Positions 43,592 through 54,410 of a DNA stretch of 64,000 bases are shown here, piece after piece. Each line of letters opens with the position of its first letter. The first letter of the stretch is position 1. The notes under the pieces are model-generated. The model did no database searches, was not told the DNA's origin, and saw only the letters and a list, made by a program, of their open reading frames with translations. Both the position numbers and the translations under genes were made by a program. Source of the DNA: Jatrophihabitans endophyticus (lineage in GTDB: Bacteria; Actinomycetota; Actinomycetes; Mycobacteriales; Jatrophihabitantaceae); assembly GCF_900129455.1 (NCBI RefSeq), contig NZ_FQVU01000002.1:744001-808000 (forward strand). The letters run 5' to 3'.

Positions 43592-46500
43592 ATGGCTTTG
43601 ATCCGTTCGGGCGGGAGATCCCTGCCCTTGGCCGTTGCGGTGACGACCGCAGCCGTCGTGGCGACCTCCTTCGCCGCGGCCACGACCGCCGGGGCCGCGC
43701 CGGCCTCGAAGAAGCCCTCGCCCGGGATCGCGACACCGTCGCACTCGCTGCACGGGAAGACGGCCGGCAAGTCGCTGGGCAGCCTGCCCGCCGGCGTGCC
43801 GAAGAAGGGCTCGTACGGCTTCCTGCTCACCCTCGACGCGAAGTCCACCGTCGCGGCCGCCAAGGCCGCGCGGGCGCAGGGCAAGGCCGCCGCCCGGAGC
43901 GCCGCGAAGACGCAGAGCGCGAAGATCGCCACGGTGCAGCGCAGCGTCACCGGTGACCTGCCCGACGGCTCGAAGGTCATCTACCGCACGCGCTCCGTGG
44001 TCGCGGGCGTCGCGGTCCGCACCGACGTCAAGAACTACGGTGCGCTGCGTGGCATCGACGGCGTGACGGGCGTCTACCCGATCACCCCCAAGAAGCCCAC
44101 CAACTCCTACGCGGTGCCGCACCAGAACGCGCCGCAGGCGTGGCAGACGTACGGCGACCGTGGCCAGAACGCCACGATCGCCATCATCGACACCGGCATC
44201 GACTACACCCACACCGACTTCGGCGGCCCGGGCACGCAGGCCGCCTACGCCCAGGCCGGCTCGAGCGCGCAGCAGGCGAACCCGACCGTCTTGCCGACGG
44301 ACAAGGTCATCGGCGGCTACGACTTCGCCGGGGACGACTACAACGCCGACCCCACCGCCGATCCGGACGGCTCCTTCCCCTACCAGCCGATCCCGCGGCC
44401 GGACAACAACCCGTTGGACTGCAACGGCCACGGCTCGCACGTCGCCGGCACCGCCGCCGGCCAGGGCGTCAACGCCGACGGCTCCACCTACACCGGCACG
44501 TACGGCACCGGCACGAGCTTCGACAACTTCAAGATCGGCCCCGGCATGGCGCCCGAGGCCAAGCTGTACGCGTTCCGCGTCTTCGGCTGCGAGGGCAGCA
44601 CCGACCTCACCGGTGCCGCCATCGAGGCGGCCATCGACCCGAACGGCGACGGCGACCCGGCCGACCACGTCGACGTCGCGAACCTGTCGCTGGGCTCGGA
44701 CTTCGCGCCGCCCGGTGACGCCGACACGGTGCTGGTCCAGAAGGCCACCGACGCCGGCGTGACCATGGCCATCGCCTCGGGCAACAACGGCGACCTCTAC
44801 GACACCGGCGGCTCGCCGGGCAACGCGCCGTCCGCGCTCACCGTGGCGGCCAGCCAGGACGCCTCGGCCGTCGTCGACTCGCTGAACGTCACCGCGCCCG
44901 CGCCGGCCAAGTACCCGGCCGAGCGCTCGATCGCCTACGACTGGGCGAACGACCCCGACCTGGCCGGCGACGTCGCCCGGCTGACCGACCCGACGAACCT
45001 CACCGGCTGCAAGGCGCTGAACGCCGCCGACGCGGCGGCCGTCAACGGCAAGATCGCCTTCGTCAACTGGCACGACGCGGCGCCCGAGTGCGGGTCGGTC
45101 GCGCGCAGCGGCAACCTCGCCGCGGCCGGCGCCACCGGGTTCATCTTCGGTAGCGACGCGGAGAGCTTCTCCGCCGGCATAACCGGCAGCGCCAAGATCC
45201 CGGGCGTCCTCGTCGCGCAGTCGGGTGCCACGGCGATCCGCAACCAGCTCGCGGCCGGCACGACCGTCACCATCGGCTCGACGACGGCCAACGGCACCAA
45301 GCAGGAGGACGAGTCGCTCAACGAGACCCTCGCGGACTTCTCGTCGCGCGGCGTGCGGGGCAAGGACGGCGTCAAACCCGACGTCACCGCGGTCGGCTCG
45401 ACGGTGTTCTCCGCCGCCGACGGCACCGGCACCGAGGGCGTCAACGAGAGCGGTACCTCGATGGCCACGCCGATGACCGCCGGCCTCGCCGGGTTGGTCA
45501 CCTCGCAGCACCCGGAGTGGTCGGCCGAGCAGGTCAAGGCCGACATCATGAACACCGCCGGCCAGGACCTCTACACCGGCACCAACCACACCGGCGACAC
45601 CTACGCCCCCAACCGGGTCGGCGCGGGCCGGATCGACGCGAAGGCCGCGCTCGACAACACCGTGCTCGCCTACACCACCGGCACCGGGGTTCCGACCGGC
45701 ACGGTGAGCGCGTCGTTCGGTCCGCTGGAGGTCACGAAGGACACCCAGCTGCAGAAGACGATCACGGTCCAGAACACCGGCGCGGCGGCGGCGACGTACG
45801 ACGTCGACTTCGACGACCGCACGATCATCCCGGGCGCCGAGTACTCGGTCTCGCCCGCGACGGTCACCGTCGCGGCCGGCGAGACCTCGACGGTCACCGT
45901 GACGCTGACGCTCACCCGCAACCAGCTGACCAAGACGATCGACCCGACCGTCAGCCGGGAGCAGGCGGGCGTGCCGCGCGAGTACGTGGCGGACGCCAGT
46001 GGTCTGGTCACGCTGACGCCGACCTCGGGCAACGTCCCGGGGCTGCGGGTGCCGGTCTACGCCGCACCGCGGCCGACGTCGACGATGACGCAGGCCAAGT
46101 CGGTGACGCTGCCGAGCGGGCAGGTGGCCACCGCCGAGCTGCCGTTCACCGGTGACCGCGTCAACCAGGGCAGCGGCGCCACCAAGGTGCAGTCGCTGGT
46201 CGCCGGCTTCGAGCTGCAGGCGACGAGCGGCAAGGCGCCGACGTGCTCGGCGACGGTGACCACGGGTTGCGTGCACTCGGCGGAAGAACTCGGGGCCGAC
46301 CTCAAGTACGTGGGGACGACCTCGAACGCGCCGCAGCTGATCGCGAACGACGAGGACCCGTTGGCCTCCGAGGGCAACGGCCTCGCCTACTTCGCGGTCT
46401 CCATGCAGGGGCCGTGGCGCACGCCGGCGGGCTACCAGGACGCCGAGGTCTACATCGACAGCACCGGCGACGGGAAGGCCGACGTCGTCACCTACAGCAC

Positions 46501-47299
46501 GCGGTTGCCGAGCGGGGCCGACCAGACCGACGTCCTCGTCGCCCAGACGGTCGACCTGAACACCGGCAAGACCCTCGACGTCGAGGGTCTGGACGCCCGG
46601 CTGGGCGACACCGACGCCGCGCTGTTCGACAGCGACACCCTCGTGCTCCCGGTCGGGCTGCAGTACCTGCCCGGCCTGAGCTCGACCAAGTCGCGGATCA
46701 GCTACTCGGTGCTCACCTTCACCGGGTCGTCGTCGGGTCCGGTCGACCAGGTCGGCGACGTCGGTTCCGACAACACGCTGGTGGGCGCGAAGACGATGGA
46801 CGTGCTCAACCCGGGTGTCGCCGTGTACGGCTCGTACAACGGCGACACCGACCCGCTGCTCTACGTCGACTCGCCGAACACGTTCGTCAAGATCCGGCGG
46901 GACGCCAAGGCCTACGCGGCCGACGGTGCGCAGGGCGCGTTGCTGGTCCACTTCCACAACGCGGTCGGCAACAAGGCGCAGCTGGTGTCCTTCGCCAAGA
47001 CGAAGAGCACCGTCGGGCTCACCATGACCCCGAACCCCGCCACGCACGGCAAGAAGCTCAGCGGCGTGGTGACGGTGACGGCGAGCAACGGGGTGGCCCC
47101 CACCGGCACCGTCACGCTCAAGCGCGTGACCGGTGGCGGGGCGCCGGCCACCGTCGCGACCGGCAAGCTGGTCAACGGCAAGGTGACCCTGGGATACACG
47201 CCGAAGAACGCCGGCACGTACAAGTACCAGGCGAGCTACTCCGGTGACTCGCTGTACGCCGCCGGGAACTCCGCGGCGGTGTCGGTCAAGATCAAGTAA
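43592..47299 (+). CDS. Secreted subtilisin-like (S8) serine protease with PA and Ig-like domains
   Basis: 1235 residues. A signal peptide (basic start, hydrophobic core and AAATTAGAAPA cleavage region) precedes an I9-type propeptide. The S8 triad is intact: Asp200 in IIDTGID, His280 in NGHGSHVAG and Ser623 in SGTSMATP. A PA insert of about 130 residues lies between His and Ser. The long C-terminal half holds a fibronectin-like domain, an uncharacterised beta-rich region and an Ig-like repeat ending near the C-terminus. Exported and probably released for protein degradation. The 237-base upstream region is relatively A+T rich (43410-43450). Confidence 0.93.
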   Translation: MALIRSGGRSLPLAVAVTTAAVVATSFAAATTAGAAPASKKPSPGIATPSHSLHGKTAGKSLGSLPAGVPKKGSYGFLLTLDAKSTVAAAKAARAQGKAAARSAAKTQSAKIATVQRSVTGDLPDGSKVIYRTRSVVAGVAVRTDVKNYGALRGIDGVTGVYPITPKKPTNSYAVPHQNAPQAWQTYGDRGQNATIAIIDTGIDYTHTDFGGPGTQAAYAQAGSSAQQANPTVLPTDKVIGGYDFAGDDYNADPTADPDGSFPYQPIPRPDNNPLDCNGHGSHVAGTAAGQGVNADGSTYTGTYGTGTSFDNFKIGPGMAPEAKLYAFRVFGCEGSTDLTGAAIEAAIDPNGDGDPADHVDVANLSLGSDFAPPGDADTVLVQKATDAGVTMAIASGNNGDLYDTGGSPGNAPSALTVAASQDASAVVDSLNVTAPAPAKYPAERSIAYDWANDPDLAGDVARLTDPTNLTGCKALNAADAAAVNGKIAFVNWHDAAPECGSVARSGNLAAAGATGFIFGSDAESFSAGITGSAKIPGVLVAQSGATAIRNQLAAGTTVTIGSTTANGTKQEDESLNETLADFSSRGVRGKDGVKPDVTAVGSTVFSAADGTGTEGVNESGTSMATPMTAGLAGLVTSQHPEWSAEQVKADIMNTAGQDLYTGTNHTGDTYAPNRVGAGRIDAKAALDNTVLAYTTGTGVPTGTVSASFGPLEVTKDTQLQKTITVQNTGAAAATYDVDFDDRTIIPGAEYSVSPATVTVAAGETSTVTVTLTLTRNQLTKTIDPTVSREQAGVPREYVADASGLVTLTPTSGNVPGLRVPVYAAPRPTSTMTQAKSVTLPSGQVATAELPFTGDRVNQGSGATKVQSLVAGFELQATSGKAPTCSATVTTGCVHSAEELGADLKYVGTTSNAPQLIANDEDPLASEGNGLAYFAVSMQGPWRTPAGYQDAEVYIDSTGDGKADVVTYSTRLPSGADQTDVLVAQTVDLNTGKTLDVEGLDARLGDTDAALFDSDTLVLPVGLQYLPGLSSTKSRISYSVLTFTGSSSGPVDQVGDVGSDNTLVGAKTMDVLNPGVAVYGSYNGDTDPLLYVDSPNTFVKIRRDAKAYAADGAQGALLVHFHNAVGNKAQLVSFAKTKSTVGLTMTPNPATHGKKLSGVVTVTASNGVAPTGTVTLKRVTGGGAPATVATGKLVNGKVTLGYTPKNAGTYKYQASYSGDSLYAAGNSAAVSVKIK

Positions 47300-47315
47300 G
47301 CACCGGCACGGCCAC

Positions 47316-47351
47316 ACGCCGCCGTCGGGTCCTCGGACCCGGCGGCGGCGT
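47316..47351 (+). terminator. Terminator of the S8 protease gene
   Basis: A 16-base arm (47316-47331) pairs with 47336-47351 at 15 of 16 positions across a CTCG loop, 17 bases after the protease stop. A short T-containing tail follows. This is a strong factor-independent terminator. Confidence 0.88.
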
Positions 47352-47388
47352 TCGTGCGTCGGGGGGTCGGTCGGTCAGACTGACGGTC

Positions 47389-47928
47389 ATGAGCGTGATC
47401 AGGACGATCTCGAGCCGCGAGGTGTTCCGCAGCGACTGGCTGCGGCTGCGCGAGGACGAGGTCGAGTTCCCCAACGGCAGTCGTGGCCGGTACGCCGTCG
47501 TCGACAAGCAGGACTTCGTGCTGGTGCTCGCCCGGGAGGACGACGGCTTCTGGCTCGTCGAGCAGTACCGCTACCCGATCGGGCGACGGGAGTGGGAGTT
47601 CGTGCAGGGCGGCTGGCCCGCCGGCGGGTCGGGCACGCCACGGGAGCTGGCCGAGGCGGAGCTGCGCGAGGAGACCGGGCACCGGGCCGGCTCGCTCACC
47701 CACCTCGGCCGGCTGCACGCGGCGGTGGGGTTCTGCTCGCAGGGTTACGACGTCTTCCTCGCGACCGATCTCGTCGCGGGGGAGCCCGAGCGCGAGGCCA
47801 CCGAGTCCGACATGGTCGCGCGCTGGCACTCCGACCACGACGTCACCGCGATGGTGCGTGACGGTCGGCTGGCCGACGCGCACAGCGTCGCCGCGTTCGG
47901 CCTCTGGCGCACCGTCGCCGAGGGGTGA
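47389..47928 (+). CDS. Nudix hydrolase, ADP-ribose pyrophosphatase-like
   Basis: 179 residues. The Nudix helix reads TPRELAEAELREETGH: the core EExG is intact, but the first Glu of the usual GX5E part is replaced (GSG) and the Arg of REUxEE is Ala. The rest, including ISSREVFRSDWLRLREDEVE and VEQYRYPIGRREWEF, matches ADP-ribose or nucleoside-diphosphate-sugar pyrophosphatases. Activity is plausible, since the metal-binding Glu residues of EExG remain. It stands alone between a terminator and a convergent protease gene. Confidence 0.88.
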   Translation: MSVIRTISSREVFRSDWLRLREDEVEFPNGSRGRYAVVDKQDFVLVLAREDDGFWLVEQYRYPIGRREWEFVQGGWPAGGSGTPRELAEAELREETGHRAGSLTHLGRLHAAVGFCSQGYDVFLATDLVAGEPEREATESDMVARWHSDHDVTAMVRDGRLADAHSVAAFGLWRTVAEG

Positions 47929-47956
47929 CGGCGCGCGGACGCGTGGGCCGTCGGGC

Positions 47957-49774
47957 TCAGCGCACGACGACGCGCTGCGTGACCACCGATGCCTGGTGTC
48001 GCGAGTCGCGCACCGTGAGCGTGACGGTGTAGGTGCCCTTCTTCTTGTAGGTGTGGTGCACCGAGCCCTTGGTGCTGGTCGTGGTGCGGCGATCGCCCCA
48101 CTTCCAGGTGAGCTTGGTGACCTTCGTGCGCGGCAGCGGTTCGCGCACGATCGCCCGGTACGACCGGGACTTCTTCGCCCGCACGGGTGACGAGTGCTTG
48201 ATAGCGACGGCGGGATCGGTGCGCTTGAACAGCTTCGTCGCCCGGGGCGTCCCGACACCGGTGGGGCCGTCGAACCCGGTCGTGGCGTTGCACTCGCGGT
48301 CCCGTGCCGCCGGGACGGCCTCCCCGTCGCGCGCGAAGCTGCAGTCCAGCAGCCCGGCCTCGTTGTCGTAGATGTTGTTGGGGTTGCGCCGGTCGACGTT
48401 CGCGTAAGCGTGCGACGTGGACGTGTAGTCGGCGACGGCGCTGCTGCACGCGGCCGTGGTGTCGGTGCCGCAGAAGCCGTTGCCGCCGACCTTGACGTCG
48501 TAGCGGGTCGAGGCGTGCGCGGCGGCATTGCCGTAGAGGGCGGTCGCCGGGTAGCGGGACCCGCGGGGGCCGCCGGCGAGCGCGTACATCCCGGCGGCCA
48601 GCGGCGCGGACAGCGACGTGCCGCCGACGGTGACCCACCCCTTCGAGCCGTAGCTGTCGTAGACGTCGAAGCCGGTCATTGGGTCGGCGAGCAGCGCGAC
48701 GTCGGTCGCGAGCCGGCGGCCCTTGCAGCCGGCGCTCGCGTAGCCGGCCGCGTGGGCCTGCCACGACGGTGCCGTGTAGTACTTGCTGCAGCCGCCGCCC
48801 GAGGCGCCCATGGCCGAACGGCGCAGGTGCCCGGTGGCGTCGTGCGCACCGTTGCCGTTCCACACCGTCTCGCTCGTGCGGTGGTTGCGACTGTCGAGGC
48901 GGAGCGTCGTGCCGCCCACGGCGACGACGGTCGGCGAGGAGGACGGGAACGACGCCGCGTCGTCACCGTCCACCAGGCCGTTGCGGGCGCTCGTGTAGTT
49001 CGTCCAGTCCCAGCCGTACCACCCGCTGTCGCCGGTCGAGGCGATGACGGCGACCCCGGGGTGGTCGAACGCCTTGCGGGTGCGGGTCGAGACCTTGTGC
49101 TCGGGCGCGCCGAAGGAGTTGGTCACGATGTCGGCGCCGAGGCGCACCGCGGTGTTCTCCGCGTTCGCGAGATCGGAGTCGTACGGGCCGTCGGCCTCGA
49201 CGAGCAGGATGCGGCACGTGTTGCACACCGCGCGGACGGCCTGCGTGTCGAGGGCGACCTCGCCGGCGGCGTCCTTGTCGCGCTTCGGCAGGGGCGAGGC
49301 CTTGCCGCGCTCGTTGACCTTGCGGAAGGACCGGCTGGTCTCGCTCGGCAGGCCGTAGTGGTGGTCGAAGCGGTTGAGGTCGTGCAACACCGTCGGCGCG
49401 TCGTGCCAGAGCACGATGCCCACCGTGAGGGAGCGCCGGTTCACCTTCGGGTCGAAGCCGTAGGCGCCGGCCAGCGCCTTGGGCGCGTAGCCGCCCTTCG
49501 GGCCGTGGGAGGCGGTAGGCCGGTAGGCGTGGGCCCCGGCCGTGCCGCGTGCGACGTCCACCCGCTCGAGTGCGAAGCAGCGCATCGCGCTGGGGTCGCT
49601 CGGCGTCGCGCACAGCGGGCGGACCACCGCGTACCGGGTCGCCGTGCCCGATGACGCCGACGACGCCGCTGAGGGCGCGGCCCCGCTCGCGGTCGGGGCG
49701 ATCGCGCTGAGCGCGGTCGCGCCCAGCAGGGCGGCGACGGCGGCGACGACGACGCGGGCAGGGGTCGTTCGCAT
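47957..49774 (-). CDS. Secreted sedolisin (S53) peptidase with C-terminal PKD domain
   Basis: 605 residues from the ATG at 49774, chosen because it gives a clean signal peptide (MRTTPARVVVAAVAALLGA). The propeptide-less core has the S53 pattern: Glu and Asp in GEVALDTQAV, the oxyanion Asp in ASTGDSGW, and the nucleophile in GGTSLSAPLAAG. A Ca-binding region follows, then a C-terminal PKD-like domain (KLTWKWGD ... HHTYKKKGTYTVTLTV). The enzyme would act outside the cell, typically at acid pH. It faces the Nudix gene and lies beside pckG on the same strand. Confidence 0.9.
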   Translation of the reverse strand: MRTTPARVVVAAVAALLGATALSAIAPTASGAAPSAASSASSGTATRYAVVRPLCATPSDPSAMRCFALERVDVARGTAGAHAYRPTASHGPKGGYAPKALAGAYGFDPKVNRRSLTVGIVLWHDAPTVLHDLNRFDHHYGLPSETSRSFRKVNERGKASPLPKRDKDAAGEVALDTQAVRAVCNTCRILLVEADGPYDSDLANAENTAVRLGADIVTNSFGAPEHKVSTRTRKAFDHPGVAVIASTGDSGWYGWDWTNYTSARNGLVDGDDAASFPSSSPTVVAVGGTTLRLDSRNHRTSETVWNGNGAHDATGHLRRSAMGASGGGCSKYYTAPSWQAHAAGYASAGCKGRRLATDVALLADPMTGFDVYDSYGSKGWVTVGGTSLSAPLAAGMYALAGGPRGSRYPATALYGNAAAHASTRYDVKVGGNGFCGTDTTAACSSAVADYTSTSHAYANVDRRNPNNIYDNEAGLLDCSFARDGEAVPAARDRECNATTGFDGPTGVGTPRATKLFKRTDPAVAIKHSSPVRAKKSRSYRAIVREPLPRTKVTKLTWKWGDRRTTTSTKGSVHHTYKKKGTYTVTLTVRDSRHQASVVTQRVVVR

Positions 49775-49897
49775 GGACAGCCTTCGGGTTCGAGGGGTCG
49801 GGGCGCTCAGTGTGGCCGGTGGGTCCGACCGTTCCGAACTCACCCACCATGCTTAACGCCAGCCTAACAGCGGGCGGGTGCGGCGTACAGGACGAAA

Positions 49898-49920
49898 GGC
49901 CCGGCCGACCGGCCGGGCCC
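49898..49920 (-). terminator. Terminator of pckG
   Basis: On the minus strand a 10-bp GC stem (GGCCCGGCCG with CGGCCGGGCC) with a two-base loop is followed by TTTCGTC. It lies 26-48 bases after the pckG stop and in front of the sedolisin start. Confidence 0.85.
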
Positions 49921-49945
49921 CTCGTGATCGTCCTGACGCGGCGGG

Positions 49946-51775
<1,830 letters not shown>

Positions 51776-51968
51776 GCGAGATCTCCTAGGCGTCGACAGC
51801 GGTGAGCAACCGGGCGCGCGCCGACCCGGGAGGGCCGGCGCGGCAGCGGAGGAATTCCCGGACTCTAACGGCCGGGAACGCTTTCACACTGTGTCGAACG
51901 GGTGCGTGACTCCTCACATCACACGACGGCCGGTGTCACGAATCCCTTGCAAGGCAGGCGATCCAGCA

Positions 51969-52400
51969 TCACGAGTGCAGTCGGAGCCCCTTCGTGATCT
52001 TGTCGGCGTCCTTGCGGTCGCAGCGGAAGGCGAGGCCGGCCAGCGAGAGGTCGTCGTGTCTCACCGCGGCGACCGCGGCGCGGTTCTCCCCGTCGTTGCC
52101 GGTGCCGAACAGCTCGTCGGTGAAGACGCTGGGCACGGCGCCGCGCGACAGGGCGCGGGTCATCGTCCGGCGCAGCTCGTCGGCGCTCGCGGCGAAGACC
52201 AGGGTCGGCTGCCCGAACATCGGCAGGTACCGCGTGCCGTCCGCGTCGCGGTAGGGCTTCCCGATCGACTCCGGGGCCGTCGCGGCGATGCCGCTCACGA
52301 GGAACGCCGTCATGTTCAGCTTCTGCCAGGTGGCGAGGTCGTCGCGCACCGCGACGACGAGCTTCGTGTCGGCGCGCGGGGTGACCGTTGATTCGGACAT
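51969..52400 (-). CDS. DUF2000 family protein
   Basis: 143 residues from the ATG at 52400; a further upstream start would overlap the divergent promoter region. The order TKLVVAVRDDLATWQKLNMTAF, GKPYRDADGTRYLPMFGQP and LVFAASADEL identifies DUF2000, a family with a peptidyl-tRNA-hydrolase-like fold and no known role. It lies 80 bases from a divergent Lrp/AsnC regulator, a pairing that suggests it is that regulator's target. Confidence 0.88.
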   Translation of the reverse strand: MSESTVTPRADTKLVVAVRDDLATWQKLNMTAFLVSGIAATAPESIGKPYRDADGTRYLPMFGQPTLVFAASADELRRTMTRALSRGAVPSVFTDELFGTGNDGENRAAVAAVRHDDLSLAGLAFRCDRKDADKITKGLRLHS

Positions 52401-52480
52401 AGGGACGAACGCTAGCCGTTGGTTGGGCAACGGGACTGCTGTCCCGAACTTCGTTCGGCCCTCGGGCACAATCCACGGTC

Positions 52481-52936
52481 ATGGACGAACTCGATTCGGC
52501 GCTGGTGCGCGAACTGCAGGTCGACGGTCGACGCAGCAACCGCGACCTGGCGGCGACGGTGGGTGTGGCGCCCTCGACCGCGCTCGAGCGCACCCGTGCC
52601 CTGTGGCGCAACGGCGTGCTCGTCGGGGTGCACGCAGAGGCCGATCTCGGCCGGCTGGGCCGGCCGGTGCAGGCGATGATCACGGTGCGGCTGCGGCCGC
52701 AGTCACGTGCGGTCGTGCAGGGTTTCCGCGACTTCGTGCTCACGCTGCCGCAGGTGCTGCAGGTCTTCGTCACCACGGGCAGCGAGGACCTGCTCGTACA
52801 CGTCGCCGTCCCCTCCACCGACGCGCTGCGCGACTTCGTCCTCGACGCGTTGACCAAGCGCCGCGAGGTCGCCGGTCTGCGCACCGAGGTCGTGTACGAG
52901 CACGTGCGCAACCCCGTCGTGGAGCGGTTGGGGTGA
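52481..52936 (+). CDS. Lrp/AsnC-family transcriptional regulator
   Basis: 151 residues. An N-terminal helix-turn-helix (ELQVDGRRSNRDLAATVGVAPSTALERTRAL) is followed by an RAM effector domain (QAMITVRLRPQSRA, VFVTTGSEDLLVHVAV). Such regulators sense amino acids or related small molecules as octamers. It is divergent from the DUF2000 gene, so the 80-base shared region (52401-52480) probably holds its operators. Confidence 0.93.
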   Translation: MDELDSALVRELQVDGRRSNRDLAATVGVAPSTALERTRALWRNGVLVGVHAEADLGRLGRPVQAMITVRLRPQSRAVVQGFRDFVLTLPQVLQVFVTTGSEDLLVHVAVPSTDALRDFVLDALTKRREVAGLRTEVVYEHVRNPVVERLG

Positions 52937-52947
52937 CCGCCCCTCGC

Positions 52948-53007
52948 GCTTGCCCCTCGGTGTGGTCGCGTTCCTGCGCCCGGGAGCGGCCACACGGAGG
53001 GGCAAGC
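52948..53007. terminator. 22-bp imperfect palindrome between convergent genes
   Basis: Arms 52948-52969 and 52986-53007 pair at 20 of 22 positions around a 16-base loop. The palindrome lies between the ends of the Lrp-type gene and the tldE gene and can terminate both. It shares GTGGTCGC-type and GCCCCTCG/GCCCGTCG-type segments with the hairpin at 34648. Confidence 0.75.
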
Positions 53008-53019
53008 GGGAGGAGATGC

Positions 53020-54408
53020 TCAGGACGCCGGGCTGACCGTCGACATGTTGAAGTCCGGGATGCGCAGCGGCGGCATGGCGGTGCGGCGGAAGTAGTCGCT
53101 CCACTCGCGCGACAGGGTGGGCACGGTGGCACCTACCTCGCTCGTCCGCCGCAGCAGGTCGAGCGGCGACTCGTTCCAGCGGAAGTTGTTCACCGCGCCG
53201 CGGACCTCGCCGTCCTCGACGAGGAAGACGCCGTCGCGGGTGAGACCGGTCAGCAGCAGATTCTGCGGGTCGACCTCGCGGATGTACCACATGCTCGTCA
53301 CCAGCAGGCCGCGTTCGGTGCGCGCGACCATGTCCTCCAGCGAGGCCGTTCCGTCGGCGGACTCGAGCAGCAGGTTGTCGATCACGGGGCGCGGCTCGGT
53401 CCCGGTGCGGGTCGCCCACGCGCGGGTCCGGATCAGCTCGCCCAGCACGCCACCGTCGAGCCAGGACGTCGCGCCGAGCGGGTGGCCGTTGTCGAAGACC
53501 GACTGCAGTCCCGCGCTCGACGACGTCGCGATCTCGAAGGGGGCGCAGCCCAACCCCGGGGCGGACGGATCGGAGTGCAGCCGCAGCGGCAGCTCGGTGA
53601 GGCGCTCCCCGAGCCGGCTCTGCCCGGCCGGGCCTGCGAAGGCGCTGCGCCCTTCCTCGGCGTCGCGCGCCGACGCGCTCCAGTAGGCGTAGATCATCAG
53701 GTCGGCGACCGACGTGGGCGGGAGCAGCGTCTCGTACCGGCCGGGGTCCAGGTCGAGACGGCGGCGCCCCCACTGCAGCCGCTGCTCGAGCTCCGCCGTC
53801 GCCGTCTCGACGTCGATGTCGAGGAAGTCGTTGGTGTAGCGCCCCGACCACGTGGAGCCGGTGAGGTCGGCGGTCTTGCCGTTGAGCTCGAGGCGTCCCG
53901 AGGGCTGGTCGAAGCGCCGGCGCAGCCCGGTGGACGTCGCGAGGAAGTAGGAGGTCAGCTCGTGCTCGGCGAAGCCGTAGAGCAGCCGGTCGGCCGCGCG
54001 CCAGGAGGGCAGGACGCGGCCGAGCGCGGCGGCGAAGGGTTCGAAGACCGCGACCGAGGTCTCGGCCGGGTCGGCGTCCCAGTCGTCGTCGTGCCGGTAG
54101 GGGTCGACGAGCGGCGCGGCGTCGTCGGCCGGCTCGGCGTCCCGTGCGGCGAGCTCGGCGGCGTGGACGAGCTCGGTCACGTCGTCGACGGTGGTCACCG
54201 CGCGGGTCACGACACCGGCGGACGTCCCGCCCGCCTTGTCGACGGTGGCGACGACGGTCAGCGAGCGTGACCGCATCTCACCGTTGGTGGTTAGCGCGTT
54301 CGCGGCCCAGCGGAGGTTCGTCTCGCTGTGGTCGGCGGCGAGGACCACGCAGCCGTCGGCGGTGCACGCCGCGAGCGCGGCCTCGACCAGCTCCTGTGGT
54401 GCGGTCAC
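53020..54408 (-). CDS. tldE: TldE/PmbA-family protein
   Basis: 462 residues from the GTG at 54408, two bases after the tldD stop, so the two are coupled. It has the TldD/PmbA fold (GRYETLLPPTSVADLMIYAYWSA, GATSWLDGG, RWNESPLDLL) but no HExxxH motif, as expected for the non-catalytic partner. With TldD it forms a heterodimeric protease that trims unfolded peptides, and in other bacteria processes antibiotics or toxins such as microcin B17 and CcdA. Confidence 0.9.
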   Translation of the reverse strand: MTAPQELVEAALAACTADGCVVLAADHSETNLRWAANALTTNGEMRSRSLTVVATVDKAGGTSAGVVTRAVTTVDDVTELVHAAELAARDAEPADDAAPLVDPYRHDDDWDADPAETSVAVFEPFAAALGRVLPSWRAADRLLYGFAEHELTSYFLATSTGLRRRFDQPSGRLELNGKTADLTGSTWSGRYTNDFLDIDVETATAELEQRLQWGRRRLDLDPGRYETLLPPTSVADLMIYAYWSASARDAEEGRSAFAGPAGQSRLGERLTELPLRLHSDPSAPGLGCAPFEIATSSSAGLQSVFDNGHPLGATSWLDGGVLGELIRTRAWATRTGTEPRPVIDNLLLESADGTASLEDMVARTERGLLVTSMWYIREVDPQNLLLTGLTRDGVFLVEDGEVRGAVNNFRWNESPLDLLRRTSEVGATVPTLSREWSDYFRRTAMPPLRIPDFNMSTVSPAS

Positions 54409-54410
54409 GG

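Noticed and set aside
43487-47317. A minus-strand open frame of about 1276 residues
   Set aside because: It is the shadow of the S8 protease, which has a signal peptide and intact catalytic triad on the plus strand.
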